Positions 36,529-47,200 of a stretch of DNA of 64,000 nucleotides are shown here, in pieces. The stretch's first letter is position 1; every line of letters begins with the position of its first letter. Both the position numbers and the translations under genes were made by a program. The notes beneath the pieces were generated by a model. That model worked only from the letters and a program-made list of their open reading frames with translations, had not been told where the DNA came from and ran no database searches. This DNA comes from Brevundimonas fontaquae (GTDB lineage: Bacteria; Pseudomonadota; Alphaproteobacteria; Caulobacterales; Caulobacteraceae): contig NZ_CP070968.1 of NCBI RefSeq assembly GCF_017086445.1, forward strand, positions 496,001 to 560,000, given 5' to 3'.

Positions 36529-37377
36529 ATGATTACGAGAGACGAAGCCTTTTGGTTGCACCGCTGTTTTTTGGGGCGAGACCCTTCCAGCGAAGACGAC
36601 CTGCTCGCGCTTACACAACATCATGTTGATTTCGATGCCGCCCGGCTGGCCTTTATAATGTCGCGTGAATTCCAAAATCGATGGTTTCCCGCGCCTCGCT
36701 ACATAGCGCCAGTCGGCGAAGTGCCGACATATGACAAAAAAGATGGCTGCCGGCTTGTGGTGACCTCAATTGTCAAGAACGAAGCCCATCAGATCGGTGA
36801 TATGATCCAAGCTGCTTCGCTAATCGCTGACTATTTTGTAATAGTTGATACGGGTTCAACCGATAAAACGCGATCAGTAGCTGAGGAGGCTCTAAAGCGA
36901 TCCGGCGTTGATTTCGTTCTGGCTAGTGTGGATTTTGTCGATTTCGCTCAAGCGAGGAATTGCGCGCTTGATCTTGTCCCCTGTGATGCGGATTGGATTT
37001 TCATGCTTGATGCGGATGAGCATATTGTTCCTGAGGATGTTCCAGCGTTCCGAGCTCTGTTGAGTAAGAATGTTGATGGCTGGCGTTTGCCGCGCTTTAA
37101 TTTCAACGATGTCGATAAACTGGAACTTCCCTCGCCATACCCGGACTATCAGGCTCGTCTATTTCGTAAAATGGACCCTCCAGTGCGCTACGTTGGTGCA
37201 GTTCATGAGCAGCCAGTAGGTGTCGCAGAGTGGGCCGCGGTGCCAGTAAGCTCGGCTCAGCACGGCGGCGACTCCGGCGGACCGCACATCCATCATATGG
37301 GGCAAGCGGTGGCGACTGCGGAAATTCTTGAAAAGAAACGCGAACTTTATAACAAGCTCTCTCAGGTCGGCACTTAA
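36529..37377 (+). CDS. GT2-family glycosyltransferase with N-terminal helical domain
   Basis: A 282-residue protein. Residues 1-50 are a small helical module (FWLHRCFLGRDPSSEDDL, SREFQNRW) like those preceding methyltransferases and glycosyltransferases in surface-glycan clusters. From about residue 75 a GT-A fold follows: LVVTSIVKNEAHQIGDMI, then VIVDTGSTDKT and DADEHIVPED with the Asp pair for metal and donor binding. The C-terminus is shorter than many GT2 enzymes. ATG 36529 is preferred; an upstream extension in the same frame looks non-coding. Donor and acceptor are unknown. Confidence 0.8.
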   Translation: MITRDEAFWLHRCFLGRDPSSEDDLLALTQHHVDFDAARLAFIMSREFQNRWFPAPRYIAPVGEVPTYDKKDGCRLVVTSIVKNEAHQIGDMIQAASLIADYFVIVDTGSTDKTRSVAEEALKRSGVDFVLASVDFVDFAQARNCALDLVPCDADWIFMLDADEHIVPEDVPAFRALLSKNVDGWRLPRFNFNDVDKLELPSPYPDYQARLFRKMDPPVRYVGAVHEQPVGVAEWAAVPVSSAQHGGDSGGPHIHHMGQAVATAEILEKKRELYNKLSQVGT

Positions 37378-37423
37378 TCGTAGACGGTGCGAAATCTCTA
37401 CAAAGCAAATGCAAGAGAATGAT

Positions 37424-39322
37424 ATGTTAGATCAACCGATCCGAGCTTCCAAAATTGACGGAGCTGATGAAATCGTCTGCGTAAGTGGCGGCGAGGAGGT
37501 GGTGAACGAATTCACGGGAGTGAGTTATTTCGACTGTACGGATCTCGTATTTTATCTCGCGCATCACAAAATGCCTTCTGGCATTCAACGTGTTACGCTT
37601 CAGCTCCTTAAAGAAATATTTGACCGTATATCATTGTGGGCTGGTGTTGAGTTTATCGCTTTCGACAAAAGCCGACAAAGGTTTGTGAATATAGATAAAA
37701 GCGATTGGTTGATGCTTATCAACCATGTGATTATTTGCGGCGTTGACGATAATCTGCAGGCCAAATTCCAGTCGGCCAATAACGGCGACTGGTCTGTCTT
37801 CAAGGGGCGTCCTCTTGACGATGATCGTTGGCGCGGCTCAAGGATTTTCGTGATTGGAGCGGGCTGGGTTACCGATTGCGTCCCTGCGCTCGCTGAGGCG
37901 CGAGAGTTGGGCGCTTTCATCAATCTTCTCGTTTACGACCTGATTCCGCTTAGACGGCCCGAATTTTTCACTATGGGCACAAGGGCACAGTTCGAGTCCT
38001 GGCTGAAGCCTATGCTCGCCATCGCCGACAAGGTTTTTGCCATCTCCAAGCACGCATCGAACGATGTCGAAAGCTTTGTCCGGGAGATCGGTTTGCCTTC
38101 GATCAACGTTGAGCCGATCAAGCTTGGTACGTTCGACTTGAACGCTACCGTCGGCGCGGACGAAGAGGCGACGGATTTTGTTGTAGGCGACTACGCGATT
38201 TTCGTTTCGACGATTGAGGCTCGCAAAAATCATATCCTCCTGTTTCGGGTTTGGAGTGATCTTCTAAGAGAAGGCGTAGATCTGCCCAGGCTCATCTTTG
38301 TCGGGCGAATGGGCTGGAATATAGAAGAACTACAGAGAAATTTGGAACAGTCCAACCAGTTGGATGGCGCTATCGAGATTCTGAATGATCTTACCGATTT
38401 CGAACTGTCGAAAATTTATCGGGGGGCGAAGTTTGCCGTGTATCCGAGTTGGTGTGAGGGGTGGGGCTTACCTGTTACCGAGGCAATCGCCGCTGGGTGT
38501 CCCGTCATCGCTTCAGACGCGACGGCCATACCTGAGGCCGGGGGAGCGGCAGCCAAGTACATCTCTCCAGATGATTATGAGGGATGGAAGGATGCTGTCC
38601 GGCAATGGTCGGAAAGCAAAGACCCGCGAGAGTTCGTGGATTTGGACGCGTTCGAACTTCCTAAGTGGAGCGACAGCTTAAACCAACTGCTCGCCACCGC
38701 AGAGATGAACCCAATCGAGGGAAGGTCTCCACGGTTGCCGTCCATTGAGCTAGGTCGTGAGTATGTTCTGTCTCACGCGCCCCACAGTCGTGCGCAGTCG
38801 CGAGCCATCGCCTCAGAAACACTGACACACATGACAAGCGGCATCCCTATGTGGGCGTTTGACGCTCAGGCCGGGCGGGTAGGTAGAAGTTGGGGTGAGC
38901 GCGAAACTTGGGGCAGCTGGACACTTGCTAACAGAAAAGCAGATCTATTGGTTAATGTGGCGGGGTCCGACAAAGACTTCTGTCTAATATTGAACTGTCA
39001 GATCGTATCCGAAGCTGTCGGTTTTAAAATCGTAGTGTCATTGGACGGTATCGATCACGAAGTTGTTCCGATGAATACCTCGTTCTCGCTATGCTTGCAG
39101 GTGAGCGGGAGCGAAAGCGTCGATCATACCGATCTTCGCCTCTCAATTATGCTGACATGCGGCCAGAACCAGCTGCGCCACATTAAGAGTGTGTATGGCC
39201 GAGCGCTTGGGGTTGGTGTGCGCAGCTTATTGGCTCTCAAGACGACCGACTTACCTCGTTGGGCTCAACTTTCGACACAGCTATCGGCCAAAGGGTCTGC
39301 TTTGATACTTGCGGATGACTGA
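37424..39322 (+). CDS. GT4-family glycosyltransferase with C-terminal beta-rich extension
   Basis: A 632-residue protein. The glycosyltransferase part (about 30-420) has MPSGIQRVTLQLLKEI, LLVYDLIPLRRPEF, donor-half FVSTIEARKNH, FVGRMGW and YPSWCEGWGLPVTEAIAAGCP. The remaining 210 residues (from about 430) are Ser/Thr-rich and beta-strand-like (WGSWTLANRKADLLVNV, FKIVVSLDGIDHEVV) and resemble a carbohydrate-binding-like sandwich. ATG 37424 is favoured by AAGAGA upstream; ATG 37409 is possible. It is paralogous to 24626-25996. It begins 46 bases after the GT2 gene. Specificity is unknown. Confidence 0.8.
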   Translation: MLDQPIRASKIDGADEIVCVSGGEEVVNEFTGVSYFDCTDLVFYLAHHKMPSGIQRVTLQLLKEIFDRISLWAGVEFIAFDKSRQRFVNIDKSDWLMLINHVIICGVDDNLQAKFQSANNGDWSVFKGRPLDDDRWRGSRIFVIGAGWVTDCVPALAEARELGAFINLLVYDLIPLRRPEFFTMGTRAQFESWLKPMLAIADKVFAISKHASNDVESFVREIGLPSINVEPIKLGTFDLNATVGADEEATDFVVGDYAIFVSTIEARKNHILLFRVWSDLLREGVDLPRLIFVGRMGWNIEELQRNLEQSNQLDGAIEILNDLTDFELSKIYRGAKFAVYPSWCEGWGLPVTEAIAAGCPVIASDATAIPEAGGAAAKYISPDDYEGWKDAVRQWSESKDPREFVDLDAFELPKWSDSLNQLLATAEMNPIEGRSPRLPSIELGREYVLSHAPHSRAQSRAIASETLTHMTSGIPMWAFDAQAGRVGRSWGERETWGSWTLANRKADLLVNVAGSDKDFCLILNCQIVSEAVGFKIVVSLDGIDHEVVPMNTSFSLCLQVSGSESVDHTDLRLSIMLTCGQNQLRHIKSVYGRALGVGVRSLLALKTTDLPRWAQLSTQLSAKGSALILADD

Positions 39323-39446
39323 TGCACCGAATGCAGAAATTTGGGTTCGCACGAACTGATTGAGCCTGTAACAGCGTATAGATAGCGTCACGTCCGTAAT
39401 TCCGAAATTTCAGCAGGGCGTTGTCGGGCGCTCTTGCTGATGTTAA

Positions 39447-40460
<1,014 letters not shown>

Positions 40461-40462
40461 TC

Positions 40463-41401
40463 GTGAGCGGCGATGGCGGGATCGTCGTTACAGGCGCATC
40501 CGGCTTCATCGGAAGCCATGTGCTTCCGCAACTGAAAGCGGCGTTTCCCGAGCGGCTGATCACGCCGCTCGGGGGGCCTTCATCCAAGGCGTATCGCGGG
40601 GTGGATCTAAGCGATCCCGCAAGCCTGAGGGCGGCGCTGGACGGCGTGCAGTTCGATGCGGTGATTCACTTGGCCGCCCAGTCAAGTGTGGCCGGCGCGA
40701 TCAACGCGCCCGAATTGGTTTGGCGCGCCAATGCTGTAGGCGCGATGACCGTGGCCAGTGTGGTTTCCGATCTGTCACCGCACGCGACCGTCATCCACGC
40801 CGGCAGCGCCGAATGTTATGGAGAGAGCTTTCTGCCCGGGCATCCGTTGGACGAAAGCGCATGTCTGAAACCGAGCAATCCCTATGCTCGGTCCAAGGTC
40901 GCCGCTGAACTGGCCTTGACCGACATCCTTCCCGCTAACGCGCAGTTGGTGTTGCTACGGTTGTTTAATCATACTGGAGCGGGTCAAGACGAACGCTTCG
41001 TCGTGCCGTCTTTCGCCGCTCAGGTGGCGCGCGTGGAAAAAGGTGAGCAGGCCATCATCGAGGTTGGCGACCTCACCGCCGAGCGCGATTTCGGCCATGT
41101 CGCCGATGCCGCTGCCGCCATCGTGGAGGTGTTGAAGGCCTCCGAAAACCTTCCCCGTGTAAGCACATTCAATGTGTGCACCGAAGTCGCCCGTCCTGTC
41201 GATGACGTCCTTGAAGTGCTTTTGAGTGCCGCCAAGCACCCTGTGGCTGTGAAGGTTGATCCGGCGCGTATGCGGCCTTCATCGATCGCCGTGGCCGCCG
41301 GCTCTTCGGCGGCGCTTAGGGCCGCGACAAGTTGGGTGCCTACGCGAAGCTTCGAGGAGACGATCCTGGAAGTGCTAGATTACTGGCGCAAAGCCGTCTG
41401 A
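40463..41401 (+). CDS. rmd: GDP-4-keto-6-deoxy-D-mannose reductase
   Basis: A 312-residue SDR reductase: NAD(P) loop VVTGASGFIGSHVL, IHLAAQSSVAGAI, catalytic GSAECYG and the YARSK pair (Tyr-x3-Lys), then RLFNHTGAGQDERFVVPSF and ERDFGHVADAA. These features and the position directly after gmd (GTG start 2 bases later) fit Rmd, giving GDP-D-rhamnose. The other GDP-sugar route (GDP-L-fucose synthase) needs an epimerase/reductase of a different subgroup; that assignment is less likely but cannot be excluded without alignment. Confidence 0.88.
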   Translation: MSGDGGIVVTGASGFIGSHVLPQLKAAFPERLITPLGGPSSKAYRGVDLSDPASLRAALDGVQFDAVIHLAAQSSVAGAINAPELVWRANAVGAMTVASVVSDLSPHATVIHAGSAECYGESFLPGHPLDESACLKPSNPYARSKVAAELALTDILPANAQLVLLRLFNHTGAGQDERFVVPSFAAQVARVEKGEQAIIEVGDLTAERDFGHVADAAAAIVEVLKASENLPRVSTFNVCTEVARPVDDVLEVLLSAAKHPVAVKVDPARMRPSSIAVAAGSSAALRAATSWVPTRSFEETILEVLDYWRKAV

Positions 41402-41978
41402 ATCGAGCCTAGGTCGGTTTAGTCAAACCTCGCCTGAACCCAGGGATGTGACCGCTAGGGATCTAGGCAAGCGAACGGATACGGCGTGCCGAATAGGCGC
41501 GTTGGGCGGTGTTATGCGCTTTTCATTGGCTAGCACATTCAGCCGAATGGAGCAGCGGATCATATTGGATCCTGCTGTCGCGCTGACAGGTGGCGGTATC
41601 AAGGTCGACGATCACCGCCTAGACGGTGTATCGGACTCCTGTGGGCTTTGCGCTAGAAAGTTCTAAATGTGCCGCCGTAGCGCTGACCACAGCAGCGCCA
41701 GCAAGACAAAGGTCGGCCAAGGCCAGGCCGTCGCCATTTGGTCGCCCACGCCTGTTGCAGTTGCTCAAACGGCTGGTCGGAGAGGATTTGGCGGAGCAAA
41801 AGTGTCTCAAGATTCTGAATGCTGATGAGCGTCTTGATGAGCTCGTGATGACGATGGCTTGCGAGGCGCCATTTGAGCAGCTTTTCAAGCTAGCGCGCAC
41901 GTCGCGTCCTGGCTCATCCGCAAGAAAATGTTCGATCCAGCCTATGGCGGGCTCAAGGACTATGACGTCTCGGCTCCT
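41402..41978. other. Decayed region after rmd
   Basis: A stretch with no intact gene. Broken coding traces are visible, such as MEQRIILDPAVALTGGGIKV near 41550-41610 and LLQLLKRLVGEDLAEQKCLK near 41750-41810, and then WLIRKKMFDPAYGGLKDY near 41915-41965, in frames that do not join. They look like remnants of one or two genes of the polysaccharide cluster, too short to assign. Confidence 0.45.
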
Positions 41979-42149
41979 TTCTGCAAAACTTCCGCGACCA
42001 TTTCGCTACACGCCTTGGCAAGAGAGCCGAAGGGGCCGCGGCCATTTCTGATGTGCTCAAGGGGCGCTACCATCCTCCGCGCTTTGTCGAAACGGGTTGT
42101 ATCCGTATGCTCGGGAATTGGTCCGGAGACGGTCAGAGCACTTTTCGAT
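41979..42149 (+). pseudogene. Class I methyltransferase, 5' fragment cut by IS copy 2
   Basis: This frame reads FLQNFRDHFATRLGKRAEG, then RYHPPRFVETGCIRMLGN and WSGDGQST, ending at the IS. The part after the IS (42998-43398) continues the same fold. The join also needs one extra T removed in ACTTTTCGA (42140-42148), since GDGQSTF-DL-DAFV requires another frame. No proper start remains upstream. The gene was therefore broken by insertion and by a frameshift. Confidence 0.72.
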
Positions 42150-42927
42150 CTAGGCTCCGGACTCAATCGGCATCCACCAAGTGACGGCGGCGGCGATAAG
42201 CACGGCGGACAGGAAGTTGTCGGCCCGTTTGTCGTATCGGGTTGCGATGCGCCGGAAGTCCTTGATGCGGCAGAACATCCGTTCGACGGCGTTGCGGCTC
42301 CGATAGGCAACGGGGTCCTAGGTGTGGGATGTTTGCGCGTCGGGTTGGGCGGGATGACGGGTTCGCAGCCTCGTTCGGCGAGCCAGTCGCGCAACTTGCG
42401 GGCGTCGTAGGCGCGGTCGGCCAGGAGCTTGCGAGGCGTCGGCACAATCCTGAGCAACGCCGCAGCTCCGACGAGGTCATGGGTGTTCCCAGCCGTCAGA
42501 ACCAGGGCTCGGGGCCGGCCCAGGTCGTCGGTCAGGGCGTGAATCTTCGTCGTCCGACCGCCCCGGGAGGCTCCGATGGCGTTTTCGAAGGCCCCCCTTT
42601 TGCGCCCGCCGCCGAGCGGTGGGCTTTCACGTAGGTGGCGTCTATCGCGCCAGTGAACACGTCGCTCTTGCCGGTCAGGGCGTAGAAGACCTCGCTCTAA
42701 ACGCCCTGTCGGCTCCAGCGATTGAAGCGGTTGTATACCGTCGTGTACGGCCCGTAATCGGTCGGACAGTCCCGCCATCGGGCGCCCGACCGCAGCATGT
42801 GGACGATCCCGCTGATCACCCGGCGATCATCTACACGCCGCGCGCCGCTACGGCCTCTCGGCAGATGCGGCTCGATCGCCGCCCACTCCACATCCGACAA
42901 CCAGTAAACCGACTTCGACTTCGACAT
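42150..42927 (-). pseudogene. IS5-family transposase, copy 2, disrupted
   Basis: The same coding sequence as copy 1 on the minus strand: ATG at 42925-42927, amber stop at 42697-42699 after RWSRQGV, -1 slip site in the CCCCCCTTTTGC run near 42593-42604, second shift near 42324, and the final stop at 42150-42152. It cannot make a full transposase unless the stop and shifts are bypassed. An intact relative elsewhere in the genome could act in trans. Confidence 0.85.
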
Positions 42928-42995
42928 CCGGAGCCCCTCAGGAATCTTGGAATCAGCCTTCGCGTTCCAAAGCAAGCTGATTGAGTACGGAGCCT
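42152..42995 (-). mobile_element. IS5-family (IS427-like) insertion sequence, copy 2
   Basis: An 844-bp element, same length as copy 1 at 32424-33267 but in opposite orientation. All compared landmarks are identical, including ends, amber codon, A4G6 run and CCTAGG near the third lesion. CTAG flanks both ends (42150-42153 and 42994-42997). It sits inside a methyltransferase gene. Confidence 0.93.
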
Positions 42996-42997
42996 AG

Positions 42998-43398
42998 ACG
43001 CGTTCGTTGCGGTGCGGTCCGGATGGCTGACGTCTATCGATATCAATGTGGACAGCATTGACACGGCGCGGAGCCACTGCAGCCACTCGACGCAATTGGT
43101 GATCGATGACTCCGTTGCGGCGTTGAACGCTCTGTGTCCGTTTATAAATAAGCCTGTCGATTTGCTGTCTCTAGACTCTTTCGATGTCTATCCGGAAGCG
43201 CCCCACCCCAGCGCCATCCATCATATTATGGAACTGCTGGCCGCGAGACCGGCGCTTAGGCCCGGCTCGATCATTGCGGTTGATGATTCTGCCATCGGCG
43301 GTGATGGAGGCAAGGGGATGATAATGAACGAGTATTCTTCCAGGTCGTCCGCTACCGTGCTGTACGACGGGTATCAGAAGGTCTGGATAATGCACTGA
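42998..43398 (+). pseudogene. Class I methyltransferase, 3' fragment after IS copy 2
   Basis: The continuation of the interrupted gene: DAFVAVRSGWLTSIDIN (SAM-binding strand end with the acidic residue), VDSIDTARSHCSHSTQLV, DDSVAALNALC, LLSLDSFDVYPEAPHPSAIH, then RPGSIIAVDDSAIGG and the end YDGYQKVWIMH. This is a Methyltransf_24-like fold. A GTG at 43012 could restart translation, but the product would lack the glycine-rich SAM loop. It is probably inactive. Confidence 0.75.
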
Positions 43399-43507
43399 CC
43401 ATAAGGGCTTGGCGTCGCTACAGATTGTGGATTTCGCTAGGCGGAGAACGGCTCGGGCGTGTAGAAATCAGCCTTGATAATTTGCTTTTGGCGACCAAGA
43501 GACTCCA

Positions 43508-45139
43508 ATGAATCGAGATGATACTGCGGGCGCAAAGGCCGCAGCTTCGCCACCCAGCCCACCTCTCGCGCTGGCTTTCCCAACACTGATGGAGTGCTAC
43601 GCCGACGCTCGACGGACGCCAATGCCGCCGCTGACAGTTGAAGACGGACGGTACACGAAAAACGTCGAATTGTTCGAGGCTTATGCCGCTAACCGTGAGC
43701 TTGGGGTCTATGAGCAAGTTCACTATGAGCGGTTTAAAATCAGCGCGGGCATGTTTTCTGGTTGTTTTGACAAAGGTACAAGCGTTTTAGAAGTTGGCGG
43801 GCAGTCCTTTTTTGGGGAATTCGTTCGCGACGTCCATTCGTCTTCCTATCATTCATGGAATGGCCCCTTGGGCGAGGACTTTGAACTGGATGACGCCGTC
43901 TTTGATCGGGTCCTGTGTCTAGAAGTCCTGTCCGAGTTAAGGGACGTCACGCCGATTGGTTCAGAGTCAAATGGACGCACATACTTTGACTACAGTGGCG
44001 TCCTGAAGGTGCTTAGCGAGTCGTATCGTATTCTGAAACCCGGCGGCCTGCTGCTAGTCAGCGCGCCAAATGCTACCTCGGTCGATGCTATTGCGCGAAT
44101 CCTTCGACAGGAGCACCCGCATCTTTACGATCCTCACATTCGAGAGTTTGCGCCGCAGCAAATTCGGGCGTTCGGAAAGTTGGTGGGTTTTGACCTCATG
44201 GCGTTTGGGACGTTCTTCGCTTGGAACGTCATCGATCGGCTAGAGCGAGATAAACTTTTAAAATGGATTGCTGATGAGGGTTTAGATGCCTCGAATAGAG
44301 GCGACGACGCATGTTTCGTATTTAGAAAGCCGGTCGGAGAGGGACATAGCCTCGCGAAAGCGTCCATCCATTCAACGGAGCTGCCTATTCAAGTGTTCTT
44401 TGGGATGGGTGCCGCAGGAAGTGCGAGCTACTGGAGGGAGCGACACCAATCGGGGGACGTGCCGGAATATGAAGACATTTTGGCCGATGTTTTTTCCCGC
44501 CTGCTGTCGGCTGGTGACGTTGTCGTCGATATCGGTGTGAACGTCGGCAGGCACTTTACGCGCTTTCACGAAGTGGTCGGTGAGCATGGCCGCGTGATCG
44601 GTTTCGAACCTGTTCCAGATTTTGCGGCACACAGCCGTGCCTTAGTGGGGCCGGCCGCCGAGATCCGCGAAAAAGCGCTTTCTGACGCCGCCGGCGTCGG
44701 GGAGTTCCTTTTCATGACGAAAGCTGTCGGGGAGTCTGGCTTTAAAGAACGAGCAAGTGACGGTGATCGCGGCGCAAAGCCGATTCAAGTCGAGATATCG
44801 ACGCTGGATGCCGAAACGGTTGACCTGCCAAGTTTGCGCTACATTAAAATCGATACTGAAGGGCACGAACTCAGCGTTCTCAAAGGAGGGCGAGAAACAT
44901 TGCGACGTTTTCGTCCATATATCAGCGTCGAATGGGGCGAGCCCACCTATACCTTGTACGGACACGATATGTTCAGTCTTTTTGAATTTGCCAATGAAAT
45001 AGAATATTCGATATCAGACTTGTTCGGTAACGTTGTGTCCAGTAGAGAAGAGTGGTCTAGGGTCTCCGATCAATCGTATTGGGATTACTTTTTAGTGCCG
45101 CTTGAAAAACTGGCAGAATGGCGCGAGTTGTTTAAATAG
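43508..45139 (+). CDS. Tandem methyltransferase: class I domain plus FkbM domain
   Basis: A 543-residue cytoplasmic protein. The first domain (about 70-270) is a Methyltransf_11-like fold with SVLEVGGQSFFGEFV, FDRVLCLEVLSEL, YRILKPGGLLLVSAPNATS. The second (about 335-540) is FkbM: VVVDIGVNVGRHFTRF, VIGFEPVPDF, LRYIKIDTEGHELSVLKGG and PYISVEWGE. FkbM enzymes typically O-methylate sugars in surface glycans. The first domain has a weak SAM loop (VGGQSF) and may be degenerate. It stands alone downstream of the IS-split methyltransferase. AT-leaning codons. Substrate unknown. Confidence 0.85.
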   Translation: MNRDDTAGAKAAASPPSPPLALAFPTLMECYADARRTPMPPLTVEDGRYTKNVELFEAYAANRELGVYEQVHYERFKISAGMFSGCFDKGTSVLEVGGQSFFGEFVRDVHSSSYHSWNGPLGEDFELDDAVFDRVLCLEVLSELRDVTPIGSESNGRTYFDYSGVLKVLSESYRILKPGGLLLVSAPNATSVDAIARILRQEHPHLYDPHIREFAPQQIRAFGKLVGFDLMAFGTFFAWNVIDRLERDKLLKWIADEGLDASNRGDDACFVFRKPVGEGHSLAKASIHSTELPIQVFFGMGAAGSASYWRERHQSGDVPEYEDILADVFSRLLSAGDVVVDIGVNVGRHFTRFHEVVGEHGRVIGFEPVPDFAAHSRALVGPAAEIREKALSDAAGVGEFLFMTKAVGESGFKERASDGDRGAKPIQVEISTLDAETVDLPSLRYIKIDTEGHELSVLKGGRETLRRFRPYISVEWGEPTYTLYGHDMFSLFEFANEIEYSISDLFGNVVSSREEWSRVSDQSYWDYFLVPLEKLAEWRELFK

Positions 45140-45213
45140 CGTGATTTTGGTGCCGGCAGTAAGAAATTTGCCAGTCAAAAATGACGCTATACCTCGAAGG
45201 TATTATATAGAAT

Positions 45214-46071
45214 ATGGCGATCGATTCTTTGCCGACGTTATTGTTATTGGTGGATGAGTCCTCGTCAAAGCAGTGGCGTGACTCGTTGATAGAAGTTGCG
45301 AGCGGCGGTGGGTTTGAGTTGATCTCTGGACCTGCTCCCCAAACATTCGACCCGCAGCATCCTACGGTCGTGATTAGCGATGACGTAAACTGGACTGTGC
45401 ATATTGCGGCAGCCAGAACGCACGTTTTTGCCAATGGGGATTTGCCGCCGTTGGCCCCCTCTCCAGGATCATTTGTTGACCGTCATGAACTGCATAAGGA
45501 GTCGCGGCGCCTCGTGGTTGCTGCGCACGTCATCTCCGAGGGCGCGACTCTTCATGACCTTGATAGCGTCGAAGCAGAAATCGACGGTGTGGGCATCGCA
45601 AAACGTCTTGGCAAGTGCGCGCGAAGCACCGTTCAATCCCCCTTGTCAATTTATACTGATCTACCCCCCCGGCCTGGTGTCGCCGCTCATTGGCCGTCGC
45701 ACGTTTTTTCGTATCAGTCAGAGGCGTTCGTTGACGGCTCGCCTGACATTGACCTCACGGGGCGGCCTAGAATGTTGCTTCATGGCCCCTACGTTTTTCT
45801 CCCGATTGGGCGATGGCGTGCGGACATCCGATTTGCTGTAGATCCGGAAGGTGGTGCGGCGCCTCTTCGAGTACAATGGGGCAAGGATGGGGATTACGCG
45901 ACCTTGGAGTTTCGGGTCGCTCAAGGCGGAGAATACAGTGTTTCGCTAGAGCATGACTGGAAAGAACCCGCCCCAGCCCAAGTCGTAATTTGGGTGACCG
46001 AAGCCGTTTTTCGGGGCCATTTCATGTATCGCGGATGTTCGATTGACATGATTGCTGAGCTTAAATCGTGA
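45214..46071 (+). CDS. Unknown protein, probable surface-glycan cluster partner
   Basis: A 285-residue protein without signal or membrane segments. The first 160 residues show a Rossmann-like pattern (PTLLLLVDESSSKQWRD, HPTVVISDDVNW). The last 115 are beta-rich (RPRMLLHGPYVFLPIGRWRADIRF, GEYSVSLEHDW, VIWVTEAVFRGHF) and look like a carbohydrate-binding-like sandwich. I do not recognise the family. It follows the tandem methyltransferase by 74 bases and is the last gene of the accessory region before argB. Confidence 0.6.
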   Translation: MAIDSLPTLLLLVDESSSKQWRDSLIEVASGGGFELISGPAPQTFDPQHPTVVISDDVNWTVHIAAARTHVFANGDLPPLAPSPGSFVDRHELHKESRRLVVAAHVISEGATLHDLDSVEAEIDGVGIAKRLGKCARSTVQSPLSIYTDLPPRPGVAAHWPSHVFSYQSEAFVDGSPDIDLTGRPRMLLHGPYVFLPIGRWRADIRFAVDPEGGAAPLRVQWGKDGDYATLEFRVAQGGEYSVSLEHDWKEPAPAQVVIWVTEAVFRGHFMYRGCSIDMIAELKS

Positions 46072-46270
46072 GATTGGGCACCTGGAACATACTTTTCCGA
46101 TTTTCCAATGGGTTGAGAAAGCGGTTTGTCCAGTGCGGCGGTCTGACGGCGTAGAGACGGTCTTGTATCATTTCGGAATTGACTAGGATGTTGCTAGGTC
46201 AGTTCCTGCAATAGGATTTCCACTGTAATTCCGTGACACCGCCCCCTTCCCCCGCTATCTCGCGCGCGTG

Positions 46271-47200
46271 ATGAACGAAACCGAGCGCCAATCCGAGGAA
46301 CGCAGTTGGGAGACGGCGAAGACGCTCGCCGAGGCCCTGCCGTATATTCAGGTCTATGACCGCGAGACCGTGGTCATCAAATACGGCGGTCACGCCATGG
46401 GCGAAAGCGCTGTGGCGCGGCAGTTTGCGGCCGATGTGGTGCTGTTGAAACTGATGGGCGTGAACCCGGTGGTCGTGCACGGCGGCGGGCCGCAGATCAG
46501 CGCCATGCTGGACAAGGCGGGGGTGAAGTCCAGCTTCGTCGACGGGCTGCGGGTCACCGATCCGGCGACGATGGAAGTCGCCGAGATGGTGCTGTCGGGC
46601 GCGGTGAACAAAGAGATCGCCCACTGGATCACCATGGCCGGCAAGGAGGCGGACGTGCGCGGCGTCGGCCTGTCGGGCAAGGACGCCGGTCTGTTGACGG
46701 TCGAGAAGACGCGCCGCACCAAGCGCGACCCCGACAGCATGATCGAGCATGAGGTGGACCTCGGCTATGTCGGCGAACCGACCAAGGTCGATCCCAAGCT
46801 GATCGCCGGCCTGATCGCGTCCGAGACCGAAGACTGGGTCCCGGTCATCGCCCCGATCGGCGTGGCCGAAGACGGCCAGACCTACAACGTCAACGCCGAC
46901 ACGGTGGCGGGCGCCGTGGCGGGTTCGCTGAACGCCAAGCGGATGCTGCTGCTGACCGATGTGCCGGGGGTCAAGGGCGCGGACGGCGACATCATCCGTC
47001 AGATGACGCTGGACGAGGCGCAAAACCTGATCGACACGGGCGTGGCCACCGGCGGCATGATCCCCAAGCTGGAGACCGCGATGGCCGCCGTTCGCGCGGG
47101 CGTCGAGGCGGTGGTCATTCTGGACGGGCGCCGACCGCACGCCATGCTGGTCGAGTTGTTCACCGAGTTCGGCGCGGGCACCCTGGTGAAGGCGTCTTGA
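46271..47200 (+). CDS. argB: Acetylglutamate kinase
   Basis: ArgB phosphorylates N-acetylglutamate in arginine synthesis. The 309-residue product has [33 protein letters not shown], the [30 protein letters not shown] nucleotide region (quoted in part, about 205-235) and [19 protein letters not shown]. The length and N-terminal helix fit the arginine-sensitive hexameric type. ATG 46271 is used; GTG 46268 directly before it is equivalent. It overlaps the following HAD gene by TTGA. Confidence 0.95.
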   Translation: MNETERQSEERSWETAKTLAEALPYIQVYDRETVVIKYGGHAMGESAVARQFAADVVLLKLMGVNPVVVHGGGPQISAMLDKAGVKSSFVDGLRVTDPATMEVAEMVLSGAVNKEIAHWITMAGKEADVRGVGLSGKDAGLLTVEKTRRTKRDPDSMIEHEVDLGYVGEPTKVDPKLIAGLIASETEDWVPVIAPIGVAEDGQTYNVNADTVAGAVAGSLNAKRMLLLTDVPGVKGADGDIIRQMTLDEAQNLIDTGVATGGMIPKLETAMAAVRAGVEAVVILDGRRPHAMLVELFTEFGAGTLVKAS

